From JBBDWJ01 sp963824095 (GTDB lineage Bacteria > Acidobacteriota > Terriglobia > Bryobacterales > UBA6623), in assembly GCA_963824095.1 (NCBI GenBank), contig CAWGNS010000008.1, forward strand, positions 620,001 through 684,000: a stretch of 64,000 nucleotides of DNA, in the 5' to 3' direction. Positions 38,676 to 48,349 of the stretch are shown here, in pieces. The notes under the pieces were generated by a model. It had not been told where the DNA came from and made no database searches. It saw nothing but the letters and a program-made list of their open reading frames with translations. Position 1 is the stretch's first letter. Each line of letters opens with the position of its first letter. A program made the translations under genes and the position numbers.

Positions 38676-40147
38676 AACCCGGAAATTTTGATCCCTTGGA
38701 CGAGTATCGCCTGGCTCTGACGCGCCGGCACTTTTTCGGACGCTGCGGCCTGGGTCTGGGCACGGCCGCCCTGGCGACGCTGTTGAACGAAGACAGCCAG
38801 GCAGCGGCGCCGATCGGCTCCGAGGACGGCAAGATCGGTCTGCCCGGTTTGCCGCACTTCGCCCCGACGGCCAAGCGCGTGATCTACCTGTTCCAGTCGG
38901 GCGGCCCTTCGCAGCTCGAGTTGTTCGACGACAAGCCGGAGCTGGCGAAATACCGCGGGGACGATCTGCCCGAATCGGTGCGCAAGGGGCAGCGCCTCAC
39001 GGGCATGACCGCGTTTCAGACGCGCTACCCGATGGCCCCCTCGTTCTACAAATTCGCGAAGTACGGGCAATCGGGCGCGACCTTGAGCGAATTGCTGCCG
39101 CACACCGCGAAGGTCGTCGACGATATCTGCTTCATCAAGTCGATGCACACCGACCAGATCAACCACGATCCGGCCGTCACCTTTTCGCTCACCGGTTTTC
39201 AGCTCGCCGGCCGCCCCAGCATGGGCTCCTGGATTTCTTACGGGCTGGGCAGCGAGAACAAGGATCTGCCGGCGTTCGTCGTGATGGTTTCGCTGGGCGT
39301 CAACGGCGACCAGCCTTTGTATGACCGCCTGTGGGGCAGCGGCTTTCTGCCGTCGCGCTATCAGGGCGTGAAATTCCACAACGGCAAAGATCCGGTGCTG
39401 TTTCTGTCGAACCCTCCGGGCATCGATACGAACGTGCGGCGCCGCTTTCTCGACGACCTGGCGAAGCTCAATCAGAAGAACGCCGACGCTTTCGGCGATC
39501 CGGAAATTCTCTCGCGCGTGGCGCAATACGAGCTGGCGTACCGGATGCAGTCTTCGGTCCCCGAGCTGGTCGATCTGTCGGGAGAATCGGAGGAGACGCT
39601 GGAAAGCTACGGTCCCGACGCCAAAAGGCCGGGGTCGTTTGCCGCGAACTGCATCCTGGCGCGCCGCCTCGCCGAGCGCGGCGTGCGTTTTGTGCAGCTG
39701 TTCCACCGCGGCTGGGATCAGCACAACAACTGTCCCAAACAGATTGCCAGCCAGTGCCGCGACACCGACCAGCCCACCGCCGCGCTGATTCAGGACCTCA
39801 AGCAACGCGGCCTGCTCGACGACACACTGATCATCTGGGGCGGCGAATTCGGCCGCACGGTTTATTCCCAGGGCAAACTCACCGAGGACAACTACGGCCG
39901 CGATCACCATCCGCGCTGCTTCACGATGTGGATGGCCGGCGGCGGCATCAAGGGCGGGCAAACCATCGGCGAGACCGACGACTTCAGCTACAACGTCGTG
40001 CGCGATCCGGTCTCGGTGTACGATCTCAACGCCACGATCCTGCATTGCCTGGGCGTCGACCACGAAAAGCTGACCTACAAATTCCAAGGCCGCTATTTCC
40101 GCCTGACCGACGTTCACGGAACGCTGCTGAAACAAGCGCTGGCGTAA
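38672..40147 (+). CDS. DUF1501 domain-containing exported protein
   Basis: A 491-aa protein with a Tat-like signal (TRRHFFGRCGLGLGTAAL). DUF1501 is a sulfatase/alkaline-phosphatase-like fold. Visible conserved stretches include KRVIYLFQSGGPSQLELFD, IKSMHTDQINHDPA and LIIWGGEFGRT, then RDHHPRCFTMWMAGGGIKGG. It is the standard partner of the PSD1 protein encoded immediately upstream with an ATGA overlap. Hydrolysis of a sulfate or phosphate ester in the periplasm is suggested by fold only. Confidence 0.9.
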   Translation: MKPGNFDPLDEYRLALTRRHFFGRCGLGLGTAALATLLNEDSQAAAPIGSEDGKIGLPGLPHFAPTAKRVIYLFQSGGPSQLELFDDKPELAKYRGDDLPESVRKGQRLTGMTAFQTRYPMAPSFYKFAKYGQSGATLSELLPHTAKVVDDICFIKSMHTDQINHDPAVTFSLTGFQLAGRPSMGSWISYGLGSENKDLPAFVVMVSLGVNGDQPLYDRLWGSGFLPSRYQGVKFHNGKDPVLFLSNPPGIDTNVRRRFLDDLAKLNQKNADAFGDPEILSRVAQYELAYRMQSSVPELVDLSGESEETLESYGPDAKRPGSFAANCILARRLAERGVRFVQLFHRGWDQHNNCPKQIASQCRDTDQPTAALIQDLKQRGLLDDTLIIWGGEFGRTVYSQGKLTEDNYGRDHHPRCFTMWMAGGGIKGGQTIGETDDFSYNVVRDPVSVYDLNATILHCLGVDHEKLTYKFQGRYFRLTDVHGTLLKQALA

Positions 40148-40339
40148 GCACGGCCTGCGTGCCGCGATTCGGCGTTGCGTAGCGGGCACTTCCCTTCCCT
40201 AAGGAGGTTCTGGCCCCGCATTTTTTCGGCGCTGCCTTGGAAGCCCGCGCGCTTTCCCATTCGGCGCGGGGCCCGCACCCTTCCGGGCGCGGCTCTGATT
40301 TCTCAGGTCCGACTTGTTGAGGAGAACCCGCGCGTGCTG
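40148..40339. repeat. dispersed intergenic repeat, degenerate copy C (convergent junction)
   Basis: The 192-base gap between converging genes carries the terminal motif GGCGCGGCTCTGATTTCTCA (about 40290) and GC-rich matter resembling the other junction repeats. It lacks the 41-base core present in copies A and B. Assignment rests on the terminal motif and equivalent location. Confidence 0.4.
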
Positions 40340-41353
40340 CTAGGGCTGGGCCGCCGGAGACGTTTCGAGAACTTCGCCGCCCTGGTTGACGTTCTCCTTG
40401 GTAAAGATCCTTGACTTCAAAGTGATCTGTTTGGGGACAGTCTCCCCGGCGAGAATCTTCATCGCCGTCTCGATCGCCTCGGCCCCGCCGGTGGGGTATT
40501 GAAAAGTCGCGTCGAGGATGCCCTGCTGAACATACGCGACGCCTTCCTGCGGCAGTGCATCGATCCCAACAAACGCGATATCGCCCTCGCGGCCGGATGC
40601 CTTCGCCGCCAGGTAGGCGCCGTGAGCGCCGGGGTCGTTGTGCGCGTACACCAGGTCGATCTTGTCGAAGCGGGCCAGCGCCGACTCCATCTCCTTGCGC
40701 GCGTCGGGCTCCAGCCATTTCATGTCGGCCTCGAAGATCACGTCGATGCCGCTGCCCTCGATCGCCTCGCGGAATCCGCGGTGGCGATCCTGCCCGGGCG
40801 TCGACGTCATCAAGCCCTTGAGCTCCACCACACGGCCCTTGCCGTTGAGCTTCTTCTTGATCCACTCGCCCGCCGCGCGGCCGATGGCCTCGTTGTTGGC
40901 GCCGATGAAGGTGGTGTATTGGTCGCCCAGCACGGCGCGGTCGAGAACGATCACTGGAATGCCGGCGGCGAACGCCTTCGCGACCGGTTCGGTGAGGGGC
41001 TGCGATTCCTTGGGGCTCACGATGATCAGATTGACGCCCGCGTTGACGAATTCCTCGATGTGCGCGCGCTGCCGCAGTGTGTCGTTCTGAGCGTCCTTGA
41101 AGACGACCTCGATCTCGGGATGGGCCTCGGCGGCTTTCTTGATATCGGCGTTCATCTGCACGCGCCAGGGCTCTCCGAGATTGCACTGGCTCATGCCGAT
41201 GGTGTAGCGAGCGGCGCCTTTGGGCGCGCTGGACGCGCTCTCGTGCGAGCCAGCCCCACCGCAGCCCAGCAGCAGTAATGGGACACACACCAGCGCCAAC
41301 CGGCCAGCCAGCCCAGCGATGTTCCATCCGGGCATGCGCCCACGTTCTGTCAT
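40340..41353 (-). CDS. periplasmic sugar-binding lipoprotein (RbsB-like), orphan
   Basis: A 337-aa substrate-binding protein. ATG 41353 is supported by AGGAGC seven bases upstream. The signal ends in a lipobox (LVCVPLLLLGCGG). The mature protein is a type-1 periplasmic binding protein like RbsB (NLIIVSPKESQPLTEPVAKA, IPVIVLDRAV, IDLVYAHNDPGAHGAYLAAK, IAFVGIDALPQEG). Such proteins feed an ABC importer, but no permease or ATPase gene lies nearby, so its partner must be elsewhere or it has a sensory role. Confidence 0.87.
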   Translation of the reverse strand: MTERGRMPGWNIAGLAGRLALVCVPLLLLGCGGAGSHESASSAPKGAARYTIGMSQCNLGEPWRVQMNADIKKAAEAHPEIEVVFKDAQNDTLRQRAHIEEFVNAGVNLIIVSPKESQPLTEPVAKAFAAGIPVIVLDRAVLGDQYTTFIGANNEAIGRAAGEWIKKKLNGKGRVVELKGLMTSTPGQDRHRGFREAIEGSGIDVIFEADMKWLEPDARKEMESALARFDKIDLVYAHNDPGAHGAYLAAKASGREGDIAFVGIDALPQEGVAYVQQGILDATFQYPTGGAEAIETAMKILAGETVPKQITLKSRIFTKENVNQGGEVLETSPAAQP

Positions 41354-41580
41354 ATCTGTGCTCCTTTCGCTCGTCATCGAGACCTCACGCCGGAATTCTG
41401 AAGAGAGCGCTCTTGCAGAGGCCAAGTTCATCCGCCGGAATGGGCGCCTCGCCCGGCCCGATGTCCGGATGCATGCAACGCAGCTCCAGTGCGGTTCCGA
41501 ACCCGTTGGCCGTGCCGGTTGTGCGAGCGAGTGGTGGGGCAGCGATCAAGGCAGGACTTCTTTCCCGGAGTTCACAAGGG

Positions 41581-41779
41581 CTATAGCGCGGTGTTGCCGC
41601 GGCTGGGGTCGATATGCGCGTGTTCCTTCTTGACGAACGGCGGGGCTGTATTCCGACGGTAGATCGCTTCCTGGCGCCGCTCCTTTTTGCCGCCGTTGCT
41701 GGGATTGCCGCCGCGCGGTACCTGGCCAAGGGGGTGACCCTATCGTGCGGTAAACGGTCGAGTTTTTCTCAAGGGACAT
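41581..41779 (-). pseudogene. possible small gene with one frameshift
   Basis: An ATG at 41779 starts MSLEKNSTVYRTIG. The adjacent frame then reads HPLGQVPRGGNPSNGGKK, and later NTAPPFVKKEHAHIDPSRG, to a TAG at 41581. The composition looks protein-like and the length is a multiple of three plus one. I do not recognise a family. Bases 41354-41580 hold nothing I can support. Confidence 0.3.
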
Positions 41780-42111
41780 TGTAGTAGAACGCCCCCGCTC
41801 CTGCACCCTCCGCCTGCCTCTACACTCGGGAACTTTACCTCCCGGTTTGTGGACCGGTAGCTGAGCTGCGTTCTTGTCGGTCGCGCCAGGTGCCTCGGGT
41901 TTTACAAAGGCTTAACCCGGAGATCGTAACGGCAGGGTACGCCCGCGCGACCAATACGAAAGAGCCGGCCTGCTGGGAGCCTGTCCCCGTTTCATTCCAT
42001 TCCTAAGACCACAGGTTCCCGCGTCCGCCGCGCCCGGGGCACAGAACCCAGGGCGCGCGAACAGCAGGCCGGCACATTCGCGGGTCTTCGGGCCCGCTCA
42101 AGGAGAGTCAC
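41780..42111 (+). other. long leader with distant inverted repeat upstream of the Spy-like gene
   Basis: GCCGGCCTGCTG at 41964-41975 is perfectly inverted at 42062-42073 (CAGCAGGCCGGC), enclosing 86 bases and ending 38 bases before the ATG at 42112. It could be a structured 5' leader or a small RNA. No open frame or clear promoter was recognised in this stretch. Confidence 0.4.
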
Positions 42112-42519
42112 ATGAGAACAGCAATCGGTTCCATTCGGATGGCTGTGCTGGGAACGGTGTTATTGGCCTCGGCCGCTCTGGCCCAACGCCCGCAGATGGA
42201 TCCCCAGCAGATGCTGGATCGTCAAATGAGCCAGCTCACCGAGCAGCTCAGCCTGACCGCCGACCAACAGGAACAGGTGCGGCCGATTCTGAAGGAAAAC
42301 TTCGACAAGATGTCGGATCTTCGCAGCAAGGCCCGCGACAGCGGTGAAAGGCCGTCTCCCGAGATGCGCGAAGAGATGATGAAGATCCGTCAGGACACCC
42401 AGGAGAAACTCGGCAAGGTTTTCACGAAGGAGCAGATGGACAAGTACCAAAAGATGCTGCAGGAGCGGCGGAACCGCTTTGGAGGAGGCCGCCGCCGCGG
42501 GGAAGCGAAGGACCAGTAA
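42112..42519 (+). CDS. Spy/CpxP-like periplasmic protein (LTxxQ motif)
   Basis: A 135-aa protein with a signal peptide (MAVLGTVLLASAALAQ) and an all-helical, charged, Met-rich mature part. Its LSLTADQQEQVRPIL segment matches the LTxxQ signature of Spy/CpxP-type periplasmic chaperones, and a second related segment is KVFTKEQMDKYQKML. The basic tail (RRNRFGGGRRR) is unusual. An AGGAGAG ribosome site precedes the ATG. It is a single-gene unit closed by a hairpin terminator; the role is envelope stress or metal binding by analogy. Confidence 0.85.
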   Translation: MRTAIGSIRMAVLGTVLLASAALAQRPQMDPQQMLDRQMSQLTEQLSLTADQQEQVRPILKENFDKMSDLRSKARDSGERPSPEMREEMMKIRQDTQEKLGKVFTKEQMDKYQKMLQERRNRFGGGRRRGEAKDQ

Positions 42520-42578
42520 TCGACCGCTGCTTGCCGCCAACCTCGCCTTCGTGGAAGGCGGTTCGAGCACGAAACCCC

Positions 42579-42634
42579 AACAGCCTGCGGGCAGGACGCC
42601 ACACCGGTAGCCGCCGCAGGCTGTTTCTTTGTCT
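42579..42634 (+). terminator. rho-independent terminator
   Basis: AACAGCCTGCGG (42579-42590) pairs perfectly with CCGCAGGCTGTT (42614-42625) and is followed by TTTCTTTGT. It lies between the Spy-like gene and the end of the converging VWFA gene, so it terminates the former and may act in both directions. Confidence 0.75.
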
Positions 42635-42644
42635 CTGGACGACC

Positions 42645-44825
42645 TTAAGGCAGCAAAACCAGAGGGGAGCGCCGGAAGGCAAACTTGCGGCCCAGCTCGT
42701 CGACAACGTTGAGCTGGCAGATATAGCGGCCGGGCTTGAGCGACGCCAGAGGCAGTTGGAACTCGACCGGAACGCTGCGGCGGTCGCGCGAAAAGCCGTC
42801 GGTGACGCGCAGCGGCTCGGATTCGAAGGCCTTGCGTCCGTCGCGAAAGAAACTGACGCTGGCGGCCACGCTGGTGTGTTGGCGGTTAGCATCGCGGCCC
42901 GGGTCGTACATCTCAAAGAACACGTAGAGCTGCTGATCGCGGCGAAATACGCGCGTGATGCTGGGAATCAACTTGCTGCCTTCCTGCACCAGCGGGTGCG
43001 TCTTTTGCAGCTTGGCGTTGCGCTCGGCGCTGCCGACAGCCTCGCTCAGCGGCTCGCGTTGCGAAGCCCAGACGACGGAGCTGAGCCGCGCCGTGTTGGT
43101 GTCGGCGCCCAGGTCGGGGATGGTGAAATTCATCTCGAAGGTCCCCATCTTGCCGGTCTCGTTTTCGCGCGCCAGAAATTTCAGGTTGTAGTCTCCCGGC
43201 GGCAGCGTGAAGCCGCTGTCGTATTGCAGTTGGCGCTTTTCGAGCTCGCGCGCCTTCTCGTCGTTCAACTGGACCTTGATCTGGTCGCGGACGTTGGCCA
43301 CGACGCGGCCGTGCGAGTCGCGAACCTGACCGATGAAGTCGAGGCGGGCGGCGTCGTTGCCGCCGCTGCGCGCCAACTCGATTTCCGAGCCGGGGATCTT
43401 CACCGCCAGCGGCACGAAATAGCGGTCCGGAGCCAAGCGGAAGTAGTTCACCTCCAGAGCCAGCGTCAGGTCGGTGACGGGATCGTCGAGCGCCAGCGCC
43501 TCTTCGAGTTGACGCTCGCGGTCGGAGGCGGTGAAGTGCTGGAAGTCTTTCGGGCCGAAATAGCCGGAGCGATAGTCGAGCCTGGCTTTCGGCTGGTTGG
43601 GGATCTCGACTTTGACGCGGCGGAAGCGCCCGTCGGTGGCAGGATTGGTGGAGTAGTAGCCCAGAATGTAGTAGCTCGAAATAGCGTCCTGGGCCTGCGT
43701 AATGCCGAGGCTCAAGTCGTTGTTGTCGAGCAGCGCCTTGCCGCCGGTGTCTTCCGCCAGCGTGTAAAGAGTCTCCTGCTGGTCGTTGAAGTTGGTGCGG
43801 CGCTGATTCTGAGCGCGGCCGGAATACATGCTCGAACCGCGCGTGGAGCCGACGCGGGCATCGCCGCCAGGCGCTTCGGCGACGAGTCCCCGGGCGTCCA
43901 CCGGATAGAACGACAGATTGGCCCGCACGGCCGCGTTGATGGTGGCGCGCAATTGCGACGTATTCTCGGTGCCGGTCTTGCCGACGCCGCTCGAGAAATA
44001 GACGAAGGCCTTTTTCTCGGGCAGCGACGCCAGCATCCGCGCGGCCGATTCCAGGGCGCTCAACTTGCGGTCGGTGTTGAAGATGTTGAACTCGGTTTCG
44101 TCGCTGGTGAAAGCATCGCCGTTATCCTGCTGCAGGTCGGAGTCGGTTTCGAAGAACTCGGCGAGTTCGCTGGAGTCGCCGATACGGAACGAGCGAATGA
44201 CGTCGCGCAACAGCTCGCGGTCGCTGGTGAAGTCCTGAATCACCTTGAGGTCGTTGGTATAGCTCATCACGGCGACAAGGTCGGACTCGGTCATCTGCTC
44301 GTCGAGAAATTTCAGCGCGGCTTTCTGAGCGCGAATCTGGTCGCTGGGCGGCATCGACGAGAAATCGAAGTAGAGAACCAGCAGCCGGCGATCCTTGTAG
44401 CGCACTTCCCCGGCCGGCGAGGGCGCGATGTCGGTTTTCAGAACGCGCGGCGCGGTCGGTGCGGCCGCCCGCTGATCGGCGGGTGGCAGGGGCGGCAGCG
44501 GGTGCGAGTCGAGCCGCTGATATTCGAACACGGAGATTTTCTGAGGCTTGCCATCCTCGAGGACTTTGAAATCGGCGGCCTTCAGCCCTTCGACCGGTTT
44601 GCCCGCGCGGTCGTTGACCGCGACGTTGACGACCACCAGGCGGGTCGTGGTCTCGAAGCGAAACGTGTCCGGCGCCTCTTGGCCGCAAACGACGGCGACC
44701 GTCAGCACGGCAGTGGCGAGCACAGCAGTGGCGAGCACGGCCGCGAACAGGGACGCCCTGACGGCGAGACGCGAGCGCTGCCGGGCAACCACGCGGTTCA
44801 CGAAGCTCGACTTCGGTAGAAACAT
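42645..44825 (-). CDS. VWFA-related Acidobacterial-domain protein
   Basis: A 726-aa exported protein. The signal region is hydrophobic and repetitive (LFAAVLATAVLATAVLTVAV). A beta-rich N-module follows (VVVNVAVNDRAGKPVEGLKA, ADFKVLEDGKPQ) that is typical of this Acidobacteriota-specific family. A von Willebrand A-like domain starts at LLVLYFDFSSMPPSDQIRAQ. The metal site is atypical, with DFSSM instead of DxSxS. C-terminal Ig-like segments follow to the end. It starts 16 bases after the receptor gene, so the two are co-transcribed. Function is unknown. Confidence 0.88.
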   Translation of the reverse strand: MFLPKSSFVNRVVARQRSRLAVRASLFAAVLATAVLATAVLTVAVVCGQEAPDTFRFETTTRLVVVNVAVNDRAGKPVEGLKAADFKVLEDGKPQKISVFEYQRLDSHPLPPLPPADQRAAAPTAPRVLKTDIAPSPAGEVRYKDRRLLVLYFDFSSMPPSDQIRAQKAALKFLDEQMTESDLVAVMSYTNDLKVIQDFTSDRELLRDVIRSFRIGDSSELAEFFETDSDLQQDNGDAFTSDETEFNIFNTDRKLSALESAARMLASLPEKKAFVYFSSGVGKTGTENTSQLRATINAAVRANLSFYPVDARGLVAEAPGGDARVGSTRGSSMYSGRAQNQRRTNFNDQQETLYTLAEDTGGKALLDNNDLSLGITQAQDAISSYYILGYYSTNPATDGRFRRVKVEIPNQPKARLDYRSGYFGPKDFQHFTASDRERQLEEALALDDPVTDLTLALEVNYFRLAPDRYFVPLAVKIPGSEIELARSGGNDAARLDFIGQVRDSHGRVVANVRDQIKVQLNDEKARELEKRQLQYDSGFTLPPGDYNLKFLARENETGKMGTFEMNFTIPDLGADTNTARLSSVVWASQREPLSEAVGSAERNAKLQKTHPLVQEGSKLIPSITRVFRRDQQLYVFFEMYDPGRDANRQHTSVAASVSFFRDGRKAFESEPLRVTDGFSRDRRSVPVEFQLPLASLKPGRYICQLNVVDELGRKFAFRRSPLVLLP

Positions 44826-44841
44826 AGTCCGCCGTGCTCCG

Positions 44842-47800
44842 TCAAAAGCGCAGCCGCACGCTCAGGTCGATCGAACGCATCGCGGCGGCACTCGTCGCCA
44901 GGCCATAGTTGGACGCGTTCACGGTGGTGCCCAGCCGCGTGAAGCTCACATGGTTGGTGACGTTCTGGCTGCTGACGCGGAACTCCAGGCTGCGGCGATT
45001 GTCGTCGAGCCGGAACGAGCGCGCCACGAAGGCGTTCATGCTCCACGACCCCGGCCCGGGAATCGTGTTGCGGCCGGCGTTTCCGAAACGGTCGGCGGGC
45101 GGGTCGGTAAAGGCCAGCAGGTTGAAGAACCCGGCGCCGGAATCGACCGGAAGGCCGGTGGCGTCGGCACGCCCGCTGCCGACCACGCCGCTGCCGCCGG
45201 TGTTGGCCTGATTGCCGAGCACGGTCGCCGTCAAAGGCGTGCCGCTGCTGGCGGTAAGACCGCCGCCGACGGTCCAGTCTTTGAACAGGTATTGCCACCA
45301 ATACTTGGGGGGCGGGCCGAAACCGCCGCCGCGAAACGACGAGGACCAGATCCACGACAAATTGAGCGCGTTGCGCTGGTCGAAGCTCGAAAGCCCGCGC
45401 TCCAGGCTGAGGTTCTTGTCGTTTTGCGCGACGACCGCGCCGCCGCCGCCGAAGGTCGAAACGTTGTCGATCGATTTCGCCCAGATGTAGGCAAGGTTGG
45501 CGGAGAGCCCGCGGCGAAAGCGGCGCGACAGACGCACCTGGCCGGCGTGGTAGATCGAGTTGCCCTCCGAGCTGTCGTAGATGAAACCGACGGCATTGCC
45601 GATCTGGCGCTGCTCTTCGGGAGTGAGCGGCGAGCCCACCGGCGCGCGATTGGGCGAGCGTTGAATATCGAGCCGCGTGCCCTTGGTGCCGAGATAGCTG
45701 ACCTCCAGCACCAACGAGGCGGGCAGATCGTGCTGCACCGACAGGTTCCAGGTCTGGGCGTAGCCGACGGCGTAGTCGCGCGCGACCGCGAAGGTGTTGG
45801 TGATCTCGGTGGAGGGCGCGGTGGCGAAGCCGTTTTCGAGGGTCAGCAGAGTGTCGAGGCCCGACGTCAGCGTGACGGCCGTCGCAAAGGGCGGCTGTTG
45901 GGCGAGCCGGCTGGCCGCCTGGTTGTAGACCGAGCCGTTGTAGTACCAGCCATAACCGCCGCGCACCGTCATCGGGCGGCGGGCGAACGGCTTCCAGGCA
46001 ACGCCGATGCGCGGCGCGATATTGTTCTTGTCGGGCTCGATCAGGGCGTCGGGAAACACGCCGCTGTAGGGCCCAACCGAACCCGGCGTGACCGGGGCCA
46101 CGGCGGTGAAGCCTGGCGCCACGTCGAGATTCGCCAAGCGGCCGTATTTTTCCGAAAACGGCGGCTGGTAGTCATAGCGCAGCCCGATGTTGATGCTGAG
46201 GTTCGAGCGGATGCGCCAATCGTCTTGCGCGTAGAAGTCCATCACGGTGGAGCGGAAATAGGTGTCGGGGTTGCCGAAGCGCGTCGAGCTCGACTGCGGC
46301 AGCCCCAGCAGAAAGTCGGCGAAATCGAAACCGGTGTTGGCCAGCGGCAGCCCTGCATCGTCAAACGCGCTGGTGGCCAAGCCACTGAAGCTGAACGTTC
46401 CGCGGGCATTGTCTTCGCTAACGTTGTTGAGCTGCAGCCAGCGAACGTCTCCGCCGAACGACCAGTTGTGCTCGCCGCGGATCAGCGTGACGCCTTCGCC
46501 CAGCGCCAGCGTCTGGTTGCGGCGTAGCGATGGGCTGCCGTCGGTGAGGTCGCCGAAGTTGGTGAACGAGAGGTTCGGAGGCCCGTAATTGATGGGATTC
46601 TGCGAGGTTCCGGTGATGCCCAACTCGGCGGCGACGTTTTGCTGGTAAGCGAAGTAGGGCAGCGCCTGATTGCGGTCGCGGCTGAAGTTGAGCCGCAACG
46701 AGGAAATCAGGCTGGCGCGCAGATTGCGGGTCCAGGTCAGGCTGGCATTCTGGCCGCGGCCCGCGGTCGAGTCGTCGAATCCGAAAAGCTGGATCTGCTC
46801 GGCATCGCGCCGCTCGAGGTTGTAGTTGAACGCCAGGCGGTCTTTCGCGGTGATGCTGCGATTGATGCGAATGCCGAAGCCGTCGCTGTTGTTCGGAACC
46901 GAGGTCAGGATCTGGTAGTTGCGCACCTGGCCCGTCAGGTTCGGTTGCGGAAGAAACGGCAACAGCCCAAGGGCGGCGCCGTCGAGCCGCGAAGCCGGTA
47001 TGGTGTTGTTGGGGAACGGCGCCATCGTCGCGGGATCGTACACCGCCACCGGACCGCGCGCGACCGACTGCGAAAAGTCGCCCACTCTTTCGAGATCGGT
47101 CGGCACGGTGCTGAACTGGTTCATCAGATTGCGGCTGCGCGAACCGCGGTAGTTGAAGAAGAAGAAAGTCTTCTCGTCGTTGATGATTTTGGGAATGCGC
47201 AGCGGACCGCCGAGCGCGACGCCGAAGCGGGCCTGCGCGTAGGAGGGCTTATCGGAATCGGCGCCGGTGATCGAGTAGGGACGGGCGTCGAACGCCGAAT
47301 TGCCAAGGCTGAAGTTCGCCATGCCGCGCAAGGAATCGCGAAAGCGGCCGACGCGGTTGCCGAACATCATCGCGCGGCGCTGCCCCATCCACTCGGGGCG
47401 CGGACCGCCTCGGCCGGGGCCGCCGGGCCCTCGGCCACCGAAGCGACCGGCACGGCCGCCACCGGGTCCGCCAAAACCACCGCGGCCGCCAAAACCGCCC
47501 GGGCCGCCGGGCCCGCCAAAGCCGGGGCCCCCGAAGCCGCCGCCGGGCGGCTGAGCGCCCCCAACCGGGGGGCCTCCAGGTTCCATACCAGGGCCTCCCA
47601 CGCCGAACGCGCCGGGCCCGCCGATCATTCCACGCGAGCCCAACCCCTCGGCGATGGGCGGCGCGTCGAGCCCGCGGCTGAGGCTGCCGTTGAGCAGGAA
47701 CGACTCGGTTGCGTTTTGCGCAAGCTGCGTGTCGGCCGAGTGATCCTGCGGCGCGGCCATCGCTTCGAGCGTCGCCATCTGATCGGTTTGCGTAATGTCG

Positions 47801-48162
47801 AGCGCACGGAAGCCCTGGCGCCCACGACCCGCCAGCGGTGTCGGCTGCGCGGGCGTGGCCGCCGGAGCGGGCAGCAACGCGAGATTCCATTGCAGGCTAT
47901 CGCCGGGCTGGTTCCATTGCTGCTCGGCGCGGGCAAAGCCGAAGATCTCAACGCTGACTTTCCAGGCTCCGTCGGGCAAATCGGGAAAGACATAGGTACC
48001 GTCTTCCCCGCTAAAGGTGGTTCGCTGGTCGTCGCCTTGCACGGCAACGATACGCGCCCCGGGAATCGGCTGGCCCTGCGAACGCACCACGCCCCGCAAA
48101 TCCGCGCCCCAAACGGCTGGGCACAAAAAAACCAGGCCAGCGATCCAACAGACTGCCTTCAT
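44842..48162 (-). CDS. TonB-dependent receptor-like protein with glycine-rich insert
   Basis: A 1106-aa Oar-like outer-membrane protein. ATG 48162 is chosen because a signal peptide follows (AVCWIAGLVFLCPAVWG). The carboxypeptidase-regulatory-like domain (LRGVVRSQGQPIPGARIVAV) comes first. Where a plug normally sits there is a low-complexity stretch of about 80 residues (47.4-47.6 kb) built from GGFGGPGG-like units, then a barrel ending in DLSVRLRF. It resembles the Acidobacteriota receptors that pair with VWFA proteins, as it does here. It may be structural or a secretion pore rather than a classical transporter. Confidence 0.82.
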   Translation of the reverse strand: MKAVCWIAGLVFLCPAVWGADLRGVVRSQGQPIPGARIVAVQGDDQRTTFSGEDGTYVFPDLPDGAWKVSVEIFGFARAEQQWNQPGDSLQWNLALLPAPAATPAQPTPLAGRGRQGFRALDITQTDQMATLEAMAAPQDHSADTQLAQNATESFLLNGSLSRGLDAPPIAEGLGSRGMIGGPGAFGVGGPGMEPGGPPVGGAQPPGGGFGGPGFGGPGGPGGFGGRGGFGGPGGGRAGRFGGRGPGGPGRGGPRPEWMGQRRAMMFGNRVGRFRDSLRGMANFSLGNSAFDARPYSITGADSDKPSYAQARFGVALGGPLRIPKIINDEKTFFFFNYRGSRSRNLMNQFSTVPTDLERVGDFSQSVARGPVAVYDPATMAPFPNNTIPASRLDGAALGLLPFLPQPNLTGQVRNYQILTSVPNNSDGFGIRINRSITAKDRLAFNYNLERRDAEQIQLFGFDDSTAGRGQNASLTWTRNLRASLISSLRLNFSRDRNQALPYFAYQQNVAAELGITGTSQNPINYGPPNLSFTNFGDLTDGSPSLRRNQTLALGEGVTLIRGEHNWSFGGDVRWLQLNNVSEDNARGTFSFSGLATSAFDDAGLPLANTGFDFADFLLGLPQSSSTRFGNPDTYFRSTVMDFYAQDDWRIRSNLSINIGLRYDYQPPFSEKYGRLANLDVAPGFTAVAPVTPGSVGPYSGVFPDALIEPDKNNIAPRIGVAWKPFARRPMTVRGGYGWYYNGSVYNQAASRLAQQPPFATAVTLTSGLDTLLTLENGFATAPSTEITNTFAVARDYAVGYAQTWNLSVQHDLPASLVLEVSYLGTKGTRLDIQRSPNRAPVGSPLTPEEQRQIGNAVGFIYDSSEGNSIYHAGQVRLSRRFRRGLSANLAYIWAKSIDNVSTFGGGGAVVAQNDKNLSLERGLSSFDQRNALNLSWIWSSSFRGGGFGPPPKYWWQYLFKDWTVGGGLTASSGTPLTATVLGNQANTGGSGVVGSGRADATGLPVDSGAGFFNLLAFTDPPADRFGNAGRNTIPGPGSWSMNAFVARSFRLDDNRRSLEFRVSSQNVTNHVSFTRLGTTVNASNYGLATSAAAMRSIDLSVRLRF

Positions 48163-48349
48163 GATGACTGTCCTCAGTGTATTGGGCGAAGGTCGGAGCA
48201 CCTGTTAAAACGCCGTAAAATGCGCGGCATCCGGTGTCTCGCGCGGCCGCGTTCGGGGTCGAAACGCACAGGAGGGATACGCCGCTAGCACTCGGGACGG
48301 ACCATTGGTACTCGCCGGATAAGGTCGTGAATTCGGTACAGTGAAGCGG

